Assembly (NCBI GenBank): GCA_029718625.1
Contig: CM056377.1
Location: 96,588,998 to 96,652,997 of the forward strand
Direction of reading: 5' to 3'
Length of the DNA: 64,000 nucleotides
DNA from: Synaphobranchus kaupii
Lineage: Eukaryota > Chordata > Actinopteri > Anguilliformes > Synaphobranchidae
Shown here: positions 46,588 to 57,119 of the stretch, piece after piece
Position numbering within the stretch: position 1 is the first letter of the stretch
Layout: each line of letters opens with the position of its first letter
The notes under the pieces: generated by a model
Told to the model about the DNA's origin: nothing
The model's input: the letters and a program-made list of their open reading frames with translations, nothing else
Databases searched by the model: none
Program-made: the position numbers and the translations under genes

Positions 46588-49243
46588 AATTACAACTTCT
46601 TAATTTAATTCAGTTAAAACATGATAGATACACGAAAAACAAAATCCTCATAAGCCAGTGTAGTATAATGACAACATACAGCGCAGGCTATAGTAGTTTT
46701 AGTTGCAAGTTAAAGAAATGCGTCATTGTGTGGGCAATACCACCATTCTGTGGTAGTTCAACGGAGTGAGAGGCTTTGCTACAATGTAGCCCACTGCATT
46801 AATCAGCTAATCCACCATATGCATGAAGTTTATGTACTGTGCTATGTCTACTTCCACTATTCATGAAGGGTATGTAAAGCATTATAGTAAATCAATGCTT
46901 TCTTGACTTATCCATAAACCCTAAGCAATTACCTTAGCTCTTTCTTTTTCTGATTTACAACTACATTTTTTGAATACTGCCTTCAATTAGTTCTCACATA
47001 TGTGAGCAGTCCCTGGATTACTGCCATTAGCCATTACTGCTTATATCCTTCACAATGGAGATGAAAATTTATTTAAAAGGAATCTGTAAAAGGGAATAAT
47101 TTAACAAAATGTCATTGAATTAACAGAATTAAAACAATAAGGTAGAATTTATAAGCAGAATGATAGCAAATAGTGGCGATGTACCAGTTGCATACAGCGT
47201 AATCAACTTACATCATGTTGTGCATCATAACAACTTTAAAAAGTGAACGTATCCATAGACATTATCATACATTTCCACACAGTATATGCCAATTATAAAC
47301 AGTCACAGAAGTAATTATAAACAAATGTTCTTGGCAATGTCCCTGTTCTACCTCATGAGACCCATAGGGTCTGTTTCTGACTTCCTGTTTGACTGCCACA
47401 TATTTTAAATCTAGGCTCAGGCCCAGTTCTCTCTGTGGCTGAGTGTAGTACATAGAAACTCCAGTCTTCATACTGAGCATCTGTGAGGGTGTGGGATGCA
47501 CGGCAAAGCCTAGTCCTTAGAACAGCTTGTACTCCAGTGAAGTCACTGTCATTTCCTGCCACAGGATATGGTGCATTCAGTTGGAATTGTTAACCACCAT
47601 GTCTGGCCCTTTAAAATAAAATCTCACAAAAAAAAAATGGAAAAGGGCAAGCCAGCCTAATTTATTTATGTATTTATATTTTTATGTATTGCTTATTTAA
47701 ACGTTTGTGAAATCACATTTGCAGTCATGCAATGAAGTGTCAAGAAGGAACAGGTATCCTCATGAGGTGTCATTGCTGACAGAAATATTTTGAGCCAAAT
47801 TTGGCTGGCATGAAAACAATGGAATATTTAGGCGTGTGAAAATCTAATAAAACTCCCATGGAAACAGGATGTTCAGACTCATTTTTTTTATTTTGCTGAA
47901 GACTAATTTAGTCATTTTTCAACTTCAATAAAATTACATATGTGTGTTTGCAGGCCCTAGCTTCCAAAGAAACATGCATCTACCTTGGAAAAGCCACCTG
48001 GTTCATCTCAGGGAATCTTGGATATCTATTCCTCTGAATTCCCCATAATCATAACACTCCTGGGGCACTACCAACAGAAGGAAATATTTACAGCAGCTCA
48101 TCAGAAAGGTCTGTAAACATATACTTCACTGCACACAAAAACTGTCTGGTCCAATCAAACACATACACTAAAACAGGAATAATGTTTAAGGTGCCTTTAA
48201 GGTGCTTAAATTCAAACTCCTTTCATCTTAAACCCCAGTGTTGATGACGGTGGCTTTGAATTGCCAAAGTGCTGTATGTCAGCTGCTTGACCTCAGTGGC
48301 TCAACTTTATCATGACTGCAAATTCTACCAGGATTATTACACAAAAAGCAGTTCTAGCTAGAAATGGCCTTTGGTAGGGGTAGTAACAAACTGCATCAAA
48401 AATGTGCCTTCTCATTTCCACCCAGTAATTTAATCCCAATATCCCTCTAGGATTTAGCACGTCAGCTCTTTCAATTTACCACACAAAAGGATCCCTGGTG
48501 TCCCATAAATATAAGCCCCTCTTTCTCATAGCAGGTTTGAAACCAGGTGCTAAATCTCCATGCTAAATCTTACTTTAGAAGGGGACGTAATACCAAAATT
48601 CCAGAGAAAACAATTGCAGTGGTTCTACACTTGACAGCAGATTTTTCCCAAAGAACTTCAAGAATAACATGCATTCTTCAGTACTTGAACTGAAAGTGTT
48701 CTCAATTGTGTGCTCAAATGATCTGCTGTCCCTTCTATAAAAGCAAAAATGAAAATTATATGCAGTACACTACTCATGGCCCAAGAATGTAATGAAAGTG
48801 GCATCTAAAAGTAGAAAAGTATTAATATAGTTCTACTGGCATTTCAGTAGAAACATATAAATTTTGTTTAATCGTTATGGTAATGTTACTCATTATGCCA
48901 AGCCTTCTCAGATGTTTGTGACACATAAGTGAAATTGCAGATAGCAGAAGCCAAATGAACAAACATGTTGTAAATAAATTAAGAAAATAAAAATTATGTT
49001 TCCCTGACCTGAAAGATTGTGATCAATGATTCTTCCCATAGAGTCTGTAATAGATGGCAATACAGTATTCCACAGAGCGCTAAATACATTTAACTTTTGC
49101 CTGTCTAGATAGGAGATTTTCTGTGCACTCTCTGTCCCTGTGTGTCGATAATATTGCTTCCCAAATTGTGCACAATTAGTATTCACCAAACACACAGTGT
49201 CCTGTAGTTTAACAGAGCAGATATCCTCTCTCTCAGGGTCCAT
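46588..49243. other. No gene seen
   Basis: About 2.6 kb of ordinary AT-rich sequence; the longest frames (47265-47562 and 48908-49243, minus) have no recognisable domain. Confidence 0.5.
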
Positions 49244-49256
49244 TTATTTCCTGCAT

Positions 49257-49392
49257 TTCTTCTTTCAGTGCATCCACTGCATTGTCCACCATTTGTACAC
49301 TACACTTCCCATCATTCATGCGCTGCACTGCCCACGATTCATATACTAAACTTTCCATCATTCACACACTGCACTGTCCGTCATTCATGCAC
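49257..49392. repeat. 23-bp minisatellite, left segment
   Basis: Degenerate units of the type CACTGTCCACCATTCATACA (for example CTGCACTGCCCACGATTCAT, CACTGCACTGTCCGTCATTC). The array is cut at TTAA by the piggyBac element and resumes at 53739. Confidence 0.9.
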
Positions 49393-49404
49393 TTAACCCA
49401 TTTA

Positions 49405-49429
49405 ATCCCACCGGTCACAATAGTGACCG
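49405..49429. promoter_or_regulatory. piggyBac left subterminal palindrome
   Basis: CGGTCACAATAGTGACCG, a near-perfect 18-bp palindrome 15 bp inside the left end; probably a transposase-binding site (inferred). Confidence 0.6.
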
Positions 49430-49777
49430 TAAAAATATTTTCAGTTATAAGGCTCTAAAATTGTTACTGAATGATGTATCAATGCATTTCCAGCAAAATA
49501 TTGAAATAATAAATGGTCTCAATGAAATATGTGCAGTGTCACATGTTTAGTGTAAATTGTCACATGACCAGAGCTGTTTACTTCCTGTGTGCGCCATGAG
49601 AAGAGGATGGCAGCATCAAAGCACCCAAACAAAAGGTTAGTAAAGTATGTTAACATAAAGATAGGACAAAGATTTTTGGTACACATCATGTTTAAGGTGT
49701 CTAGTATTGATATATGCATTTGCAATTACTCAACTTTGTTCAGTGTGGTCATAGAATGAGTAAACATGTTGACGGCA

Positions 49778-49797
49778 ACAATAGTGACCGGCGGGAT
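49778..49797 (-). promoter_or_regulatory. piggyBac internal inverted subterminal site
   Basis: ATCCCGCCGGTCACTATTGT on the minus strand repeats the left subterminal site in inverse orientation. Confidence 0.5.
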
Positions 49798-50507
49798 AAC
49801 ACAGTGCATCTAGGTATATAGGCCTACATACTTATATCAACATAACATCACAATCGATACATGTCATACCACACACTTCCAGTTTTGGGTAAAGCGGCTC
49901 TATGAAAGGCTAGCTACCTGACCCATGCCCCCTAACCCTTGTGTCCACGTGGATGGTGCTTGTGTACACGGTGAATAGCTAGCTCCTGGTAGCTACTGCT
50001 ACTAGCTACCACTAGCCGTGCACGAGACTACTTGTCTTGATTCACGTGACTACCTCGGCACGAATTAAGTGACAAAAACGTGTGCATATACCCGTTTTAC
50101 CTGCTAGATGGGACCGTGTGATATGACACGTATCCACTGGGTGACTGCATTGACTTTGATATACAGTACACATAGGCCTACATAGTTCTTGATCTACCTA
50201 ACTTTCTACTGTTCTTTCTTTTAGTTTAACTTTAAGTCAAATTCTGGATTTGTTGGATCAAGAAGACTTCCCAGACAAGGCATGCAACATTGCAGTTATC
50301 CCTCACAATGAGAAAGATGCTGTCCTCAGTGATTGTGATAGCGATGCGTCAGATATGGACTATGAGGGGGAAACAGGCCATTTGCCAGCCAGGCTGTTGA
50401 ATGCACATGCTGAAGTTATGCAAACAGATCATGACTGGAATGACTTTATCAGTGATTATGACCCCCACCAACCCCGCTCCCCCCACCCCCATCCATAACA
50501 ATGAAGA

Positions 50508-50640
50508 GCCAAGGGCCTCTACCTGCCAAAGCGTCCAGCCAGAAGAGCCAAGGGCCTCTACAAGCCAGAAGGGCCAGCCAGAAGACCCAAGGGCCTCTAG
50601 CCACCAGAGGAGCCAGCCAGAAGAGCCAAGGGCAAAGCTG
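50508..50640 (+). repeat. 39-bp coding tandem repeat (PEEPRAS units)
   Basis: Four units each containing GAAGAGCCAAGGGCCTCTA or a close variant (translating to EEPRAS), about 39 bp apart; part of the piggyBac N-terminal region. Confidence 0.85.
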
Positions 50641-50693
50641 GAGGTGGTCAAAAATAAAGATCGAGTGTTCAAACGATCGAAGAGGCCTGCTAC

Positions 50694-51540
50694 CAGGGCC
50701 GGTTCTAGGCATAGGCGAGATAGGCGGTCGCCTAGGGCGACAAATTGCCGTGGGGCGCAGTGGCACGCGCTATTTTTTTATTATTTATTAAATTAATTTC
50801 ATTCCCTACTGTTTCTATTGCATGCAGCCCCCCCCCCCCCCATCATGCAATTGTTGTTTTTTAATTTTCCCATACTCTTTTCCATACTTTCCGCCTCTAG
50901 CGTGATGCCCCCAACCCCGTAATGCACCCTCTCTCTGATTTTGAACCAGGCGAACACTCCTTGAGTCGTTTCAATTACACAATCTAGCTAACGTTATAAA
51001 AATATGAAGAGGACTAAGCCCTCGGGCGCGCAGGGGAGGAAAAGAAGAAAGGAGGAGGAGGAGAAGCGTGCACAAAACAGAGGTAGGCTATGTCATGTCC
51101 ATGTATTAACATTTTCGTTTCTTATTTTGGTTAATATCAAGCTAAGCAAACATTCGCTAGCTAGCTAGCATCATGCCATTGCCCACCGAAACCTGACATA
51201 GCTAGCTAGCTCTGTTGACATCTGATAATTATGTTTATTTTATATTAGCTTGTCCCTGCTCGCAACATAAACAAATCATTTGCTAGTTACTACTGTATGA
51301 TATTAATTTTGATAGTTTTAGCCCACTTGATAACTGCTAGCTAGCTAACTTCAGCTACATGGTGGTCGATCAACGGTCTACTCTGCAGGCTACTCTGCAG
51401 GCTACACCACCTGCTTGCTTTTAGGGGATTTAGCGATCAGGCTTAGGTTTCCTGTTTCATATAAACTGCTTTTTGGGGGGGGGGGGGGGCACCAAATCAT
51501 AATCTCGCCTAGGGCACCTAAATGCCTAGAGTCGGCCCTG
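50694..51540. mobile_element. hAT element, 847 bp, inserted in the piggyBac gene
   Basis: The left end CAGGGCCGGTTCTAGGCATA and right end (reverse complement) CAGGGCCGACTCTAGGCATT match, followed by GCCTAGGGCG-type inner words. The 8-bp CCTGCTAC lies on both sides (50686-50693 and 51541-51548). Non-coding; contains C and G runs (50828-50840 and 51475-51489). Confidence 0.96.
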
Positions 51541-53585
51541 CCTGCTACCACTGTGATTCCAGAACACATAGTATACAGCCCAAATGCTGCAGAATGTGTA
51601 AAACAAAGCTGCCAGAACCCAATGGATGTTTTCCTACTAATGTATCCACCCACCCTAAGAGAGATCACCATTGAAATGTCCAACCTGTACTCCACCCAGA
51701 CCAAGGACAAGCAACTGAATCTGAGTATGGATGAGCTCCTTACCTTCTACGGGATCCTTATCACATGTGGGTACAGCTCTGTTCCAAGAAGACACCTGCA
51801 CTGGTCAGTTGACAGCGATGTACACAATGAAAGCATTTCAGATGCAATGCGGAGAAATCGCTTCGATGAAATAATGGCCTCAGTTCATGTGGTTGACAAC
51901 ACAAAGATCACTGATGACCCGTTTTTTAAGGTTAGACCCATCTTCTCCGAGCTCAATCAGTCATACAAAGTTATGCCATTTCAGGAATGGCTGTCAGTGG
52001 ATGAAAGTATGATCCCATACTATGGCCGACATGGATGTAAACAATTCATAAGAGGTAAACCAATCCGTTTTGGTTACAAGCTATGGAGCCTTGCCTCATC
52101 CAGTGGTTACATGTATCACATGGAGCCATATTGTGGATCCCACACTCTCCTCCCTGAGACTGGGTTGGGTCAGGGACCCAGTGTCGTCCTCGGTCTTGCA
52201 GAGCAAGCTCAGGTGCCTCAAGATTGCAAATTCATCCATGACAACCTCTTCACATCGCTTGCACTCCTCGATGAAATGACAAAAAGAGGATATGGGAGCT
52301 CTGGAACGGTAAGGCAGAACCGTCTGTTTGATGTCCCATTCAAGCCAGATGGAACGAGAAGCGACGTGCCTTTGACAAAGTCCAACAACCAAAATGCATC
52401 AATCGATACAATGAGCACATGGGTGGTGTTGACCTTCATGACCTACAGGTTTCAAGATACCATATCTCCATCAGGTCTAAGAAGTGGTGGTGGCCCATCT
52501 TTGCATGGTCTCTCAACAGTGCACTCGTAAACAGCCATTGCTTTTACAGAGATGTTATGGGAGGGACCATCGACCTGCTCACCTTCTCACGGATAGTGGC
52601 ACAGTCTCTTATGCAAAGGTTTGGCACGAAACCACTGAGCCACAGAAGGAGATCTTTACTGGCTGCTACTGTTGAAGATCAGGCAAGATATGACAAAGCG
52701 TCTCACTGGCCAATCAACACGATGCACCGGTTCCAGAGATGTCGTCGTTGTGACAAACGCACTACCTATGCATGTGAGAAATGCAAAGCACCACTGCACA
52801 TTGCGTGCTTCAAGATATACCACGGACAGTAGAAAAGGAGATAAGAGTGAATGAAAAAGGGCTGAAAGAATAAAAGAAAAATGGAAAAGTCAATAAAGAG
52901 TGAGGAGAAGCTGTACAACGGACTCTAGGAAGAAAAGAAAAGTTGACGGAAAGGGGAAAAAGACAATCAAAATTACTTATATGTTTCTGGAAAAGAAGGT
53001 CAATTGATTCAAGACATAGGTTACTGTATGACAGTAGGTCTGACTGATCGTAGTATAGTGATGCACAAGCTAATCGTGCACTTTGTTCTGAAGCCTACAT
53101 ATCTATATATATTATTTTGCACTTGGTTCTGAAGCCTACCTTATATATATATATATAATTTTATTTTGTTCAGTGTAGGCCTCTACTTGAATGCATATTC
53201 TACAGGCTACCTCTATCCTAAATACCTTTACTGTATGTTCAATGTGAATGTTCAATGTTAGTGAATGCTGCACTAAAATGTCACAATGACAGTGTTAAAA
53301 TGAATGTTGCACTAAAGTTACAATGTTATAATGTATGTTACAATAAAGTAACGATGTTGAAATATGTTGATGGTGGTTGTTTTTTTGTCTCAGTATTCAT
53401 ATCGGTGTTGTATATGTTTTTTGATATGTAAAATATTCACACTAGTGGCAATGCTGGGGACTGCCACTGACAGAGTATTAAATGTGTTAATAATTGGGCT
53501 GGGATATATAAGGATTTTGATGACTGCATAGGAGAAATATGTTAATTCAGTCTATAAATGGTAGATACAACACATTATATCCCAC

Positions 53586-53603
53586 CGGTCACAATTGTGA
53601 CCG
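53586..53603. promoter_or_regulatory. piggyBac right subterminal palindrome
   Basis: CGGTCACAATTGTGACCG is a perfect 18-bp palindrome, the partner of the left site at 49412. Confidence 0.65.
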
Positions 53604-53738
53604 ACCATAAAACACACTTTTTCACCTACTTTTCCATTAAAATAAAAAAAAAAACGATTGATTATTTCAAAGGGCTACTAATGACACATGATTTGGATAT
53701 TTTCATGTCTGGGAAAAATTCGGGATTAAATGGGTTAA

Positions 53739-54555
53739 TTGTTTGTCAGTCATACACTGTACTGTCCACCATTCATACATTACAATGTCCACCATTCATA
53801 CACTACACTGTCTGTCATTAACACACTACACTATCCAACATTCATACACAGCACTATCCAGCATTCATACACTGCACTGGCCACCATTTACACACTGCAC
53901 TGTCCATGATTCATACACTACACTGTTTGTCAGTCATACATTGTGCTGTCCACCATTCATACACTACACTGTCCTCAATTCAAACACTGCACTGTTTGTA
54001 ATTCATACACTACACTATCCACCATTCAAACACTGCACTGTCCATCATTTATACACTGCACTGTCCATGATTCATACACTACACTATCCACCATTCACAC
54101 ACTGCACTGTCCATGATTCATACACTACACTGTCCTCGATTCAAACACTGCACTGTTTGTAATTCATACACTACACTGTCCATGATTCATACACTGCACT
54201 GTCCACCATTTATACACTGCACTGTCCACCATTTATACACAGCACTATCCATGATTCATACACTGCACTGTCCACCATTTATACACTGCACTGTCCACCA
54301 TTTATACACAGCACTATCCATGATTCATACACTGCACTGTCCACCATTTATATGATGAACTGTCCATGATTCATACACTACACTGTTTGTCATTTATACA
54401 CTACACTGTCCTCCATTCAAACACTGCACTGTTTGTAATTCATACACTGCACTGTCCACCATTCACACACTGCACTGTTTGTAATTTATACACTACACTA
54501 TCCACCATTCACACACTGCACTGTCCATGATTCATACACTACACTATCCACCATT
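53739..54555. repeat. 23-bp minisatellite, main segment with 69-bp higher-order unit
   Basis: About 35 units of GCACTGTCCACCATTTATACACT and variants (ACTGTTTGTAATTCATAC, CTATCCATGATTCATACA). Between about 54180 and 54360 three successive variants repeat as a block of 69 bp. Apparent long frames here (…HCTVHHSYTALS…) are array translations. Confidence 0.95.
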
Positions 54556-54557
54556 TA

Positions 54558-55658
54558 CAGACGTGCTAAAATTTGTTGGTACCCCTGGTAAAGATGGGTT
54601 AAAAGGGTTATAAAAAATTCACCGTTTGGTGAATTAGCTTAATCTCACACTGAAATAATTTGAAAAATCCAACCTTTAATTGACGTTCATTTATTATGAG
54701 AAAAAAAAAATCCCTCATCAAGAAATAATTATTTTTAACAAAACCACATTGGCCACAATTATTGGTACCCCCTGCATTTATATATTGAATAAAGTAATAA
54801 TTCTTAATATTTGGTCGCATGTCTTTGCTTCCTGATGTCTGTGACCCAACAACATCAAAAGACTCTTGATATCTTATTTTCTGGTACTCTTACAAGCAAT
54901 ACTAAATGTCTCTGCATTTGAATGGATCTCTATGGGAATTGGGGGGTGGGACTAGATTTAGCTGTAAATTACACTGGAACAGTATGGAACACATGGTTGG
55001 CTAAATGGCTCTAAGTCATCAAGCCCCTGACGTATCAAACAAGCCTTAAACCATCACTTTGCTGCCAGAAATACAGTAGATATGGATGGATAACTTGAAT
55101 GGTTTCTTCTCCTGACTTATTTTTCCATGTCAGGAGAAACAACCCTTAAAGTGATCCACCCATATCTACTGCATATCTGGCAGCAGAGTGATGGTTTAAG
55201 GCTTGTTTGATACCTCAGACCCTTGATGACTTAGAGCCATTTTACCACCCATGTATTCCATACTGTTCCAGCATAATTTACAGCTAAATCTAGTCCCACC
55301 CCTGAATTCCCATAGAGATCCATTCAAATGCAGAGACGTTATAGTATCGCTTGTAAGAGTACCAGAAAATAAGATATCAAGAGTCTTTTGATGTTGTTGG
55401 GTCACAGACATCAGGACGTCATGGCATGCAAAGATATGCGACCAAATATAAAAAATTATTACTTTATTCAATATATAAATGCATAATTGTGGCCAATTAT
55501 TTCTTGATGAGGGATTTTTTAATAAATGAACGTCAATTAAAGGTCGGATTTTTCTCATTTTTTCAGTGTGATATTATGCTAATTCACCAAATGGTGAATT
55601 TTTTATAACCCTTTTTACTCATCTTTACCAGGGGTACCAACAAATTTGACCAGGTCTG
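54558..55658. mobile_element. Non-autonomous Tc1/mariner-like element (type E ends) with full foldback cassette
   Basis: The left end CAGACGTGCTAAAATTTGTT and right end (inverted) CAGACCTGGTCAAATTTGTT are flanked by TA (54556-54557 and 55659-55660). Inner words GGTACCCCTGGTAAAGATG and ATTCACCRTTTGGTGAATTA mirror at both ends and match the element at 44586. It sits within the minisatellite. The interior is one long palindrome. Confidence 0.93.
54855..55395. repeat. Foldback cassette, copy 5 (full palindrome)
   Basis: Left arm 54855-55125 returns as its reverse complement at 55128-55395: CATCAAAAGACTCTTGATAT/ATATCAAGAGTCTTTTGATG, TGAATGGATCTCTATGGG/CCCATAGAGATCCATTCA, CTGCCAGAAATACAGTAG/CTACTGCATATCTGGCAG. 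Outside it, GGGTCACAGACATCAGGACG and GCAAAGATATGCGACC resemble the C-terminal codons of the Tc1 at 28915 (GHRLQAVIAYKGYASKY), so the arms grew from Tc1 sequence. Confidence 0.92.
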
Positions 55659-55661
55659 TAT

Positions 55662-55765
55662 ATGCTGCACTGTCCATCATTCATACACTGCCCACCATTC
55701 ATACACTATACTGCTTGCCATTCATAAACTACAGTCCAACCTCCATATACTGCACTACACTGAAA
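55662..55765. repeat. 23-bp minisatellite, right segment
   Basis: TGCACTGTCCATCATTCATACACTG and following units (in shorter pieces CTGCCCACCATTCATACACT, GCTTGCCATTCATAAAC); the array ends near 55765. Confidence 0.85.
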
Positions 55766-55914
55766 GGTGGTGGAACAGAATTCCTTGTGGGTCTGTATAG
55801 TTTATATTGTATAACTGGCTGTATGTGTTGCAAATTAAAATAGAAATATCATACAAAATATAAGAACGTGTTTACTTCATCGTGTTTTCTTAGAAATGGC
55901 TATGGCTATCTTAG

Positions 55915-56431
55915 TAATAATAATGCCTTGCATTTATATAGCACCTTTTTCACCAGCCGGCGACTCAAAGCACTTTACAATGATGAGGGAGAAGCTCACC
56001 TCTACCACCAATGTGTAGCACCCACCTGGGTGATGCAACAGCAGCCATTTTTGCACCAGAATGCTCACCACACATCAGCTGAGGTGGAGAACAATTAATT
56101 AGCCAATTAAACTGGGGGATGATTAGCTGGCAGATTGGAAGAGCCAGGTTGGGAATTTAGCCAGCCATAAGTGTCATGGGATCTTTAATGACCACAGTAA
56201 GTCAGGACCTTGGTTTAACGTCTCATCCGAAAGACGGCATCTCCTACAGCACAGTGTCCCCATCACTGCACTGGGGCACATTTGACCCGAGTGAACATTG
56301 CCCCCTACTGGCCCACCAACACCACCTTAGTTTTCCCAGGAGGTCTCCCATCCAAGAACTAACCAAGCCCACACCTGCTTAGCTTCAGCCAATCAGCAGG
56401 GGGAGAGTGCATGGCGGTATGGCTGCTGACT
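55915..56431 (-). mobile_element. 5S rRNA-derived SINE
   Basis: On the minus strand the head (about 56431-56330) follows 5S rRNA: CCATACCGCCATGCACTC, GAAGCTAAGCAGG-like (GCTAAGCAGGTGTGGGC), TTGGTTAGTTCTTGGATGGG and AGACCTCCTGGGAA. The body carries GGTTTAACGTCTCATCCGAA-type sequence (plus strand). The 3' end has AAAGTGCTTTGAGTCGCC and GCTATATAAATGCAAGGC, typical fish LINE-like tail words. The 5S internal promoter boxes are mutated. Confidence 0.85.
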
Positions 56432-56943
56432 GGGTCTTATGGGTATTGTAACTGGTTAACTGCCAGTAGCTGTAATTATATATATGGAAATTAATTCCAC
56501 AGCACTGAGGTCTCAGAAATCTATGCAGTTCTTTTTCTGATTTGTTCAACAGTTATTTGTTGTATGACAGCACAGAAGGGAGCAGTAATGCAGAGCCCGG
56601 GGAGGCACAATGCTTTCACTCTGAGCCAGGAAGAAATCACACCAGGTCCAAATAAATAACAGCGCACAGAAGCTGCAAGGTAAGGCTGCGGGATCAAATT
56701 CACAAAACTGATACAATAAAACTGGTTCGCCTTAGGATTTCTGTTTGTGTGTGTACCGTGTCCACGAGTGCCTGAGTCTTATTACATTCAAAGATCAAAA
56801 GAACTTTCAACATTTATCCGTTGTTGATTCAGGAGAGCAAACACAAGGATGTGCTTTCCACCGAATTACGAATCAGCTGCTGCTTCTTATCAAACTGCAG
56901 TTCGCAAATCAGGCTCACACCAGCATTAGTCGGAGGAAGACTA
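56432..56943. other. No gene seen
   Basis: Short frames without motifs. Confidence 0.5.
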
Positions 56944-57116
56944 GGGCCTGATTTACTAAGACCTTTAGCGGGTGCAAAAACGTTTCGCACACGCAAAACG
57001 AATAACACAACCAGTGATTGGTGCAAAACAAATACCATGGCCAATCATTTCATGTTATTGGTTTTGCGTGTGCTAAAAGGTTTTGCACACGTGAAAAGGC
57101 TTAGTAAATCAGGCCC
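56944..57116. mobile_element. Harbinger-like MITE, 173 bp
   Basis: The ends GGGCCTGATTTACTAAG and CTTAGTAAATCAGGCCC are perfect inverted repeats. Inner words GTTTTGCACA/TGTGCAAAAC-like mirror as well. The flanks are CTA and TTA, which fits the 3-bp TWA target of PIF/Harbinger with one change. Confidence 0.8.
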
Positions 57117-57119
57117 TTA

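Larger units (their letters stand above)
49607..52832 (+). pseudogene. piggyBac transposase gene, two exons, broken
   Basis: The enzyme excised and inserted its element at TTAA. A likely first exon (49607-49635, MAASKHPNK) ends AG|GTTAGT. The acceptor TTCTTTCTTTTAG ends at 50224 and continues in phase as SLTLSQILDLLDQEDFPDK, a typical N-terminus. Then come an acidic region, four PEEPRAS repeats (50508-50640) and, after the hAT insertion, the DDE core: WLSVDESMIPYYG (first Asp), FIHDNLFTSLALLDE (second) and MGGVDLHD (third). A Cys-rich C-terminus (CRRCD...CEKCKAPLHIACF) ends at 52832. Breaks: a frameshift in the C-rich run near 50465-50495, the 847-bp hAT insertion at 50694, and a frameshift near 52400. 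All three catalytic Asp codons survive, so it died fairly recently. N-terminal residues of the long frame from 51415 to 51548 come from the hAT element. Confidence 0.93.
49397..53734 (+). mobile_element. Complete piggyBac element, 4.3 kb, TTAA target duplication
   Basis: TTAA stands at 49393-49396 and 53735-53738. The ends are CCCATTTAATCCCA and, inverted, CCCATTTAATCCCG. This is the piggyBac pattern of TTAA plus CCC-starting ends. Subterminal ATCCCACCGGTCAC sites lie at both sides. It contains a broken transposase gene and an inserted hAT element (50694-51540). Removing the hAT element and its duplication leaves about 3.5 kb. Confidence 0.95.

Noticed and set aside
47265..47562. Two overlapping minus-strand frames that might be an exon
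   Set aside because: They lack any recognised domain and have no convincing splice sites.
50349..50766. Minus-strand frames rich in Trp/Leu/Gly opposite the PEEPRAS region
   Set aside because: They are shadows of the piggyBac coding repeat.
53743..54355. Frames with repeated HTLHCP-like units that could look like a repeat protein
   Set aside because: The 23-bp period is not a multiple of three. The frame stays open only because every rotation of the unit lacks stops in part of the array.
53739..54555. Possible CRISPR-like array
   Set aside because: There are no unique spacers; adjacent units are variants of one another, and the genome is eukaryotic.
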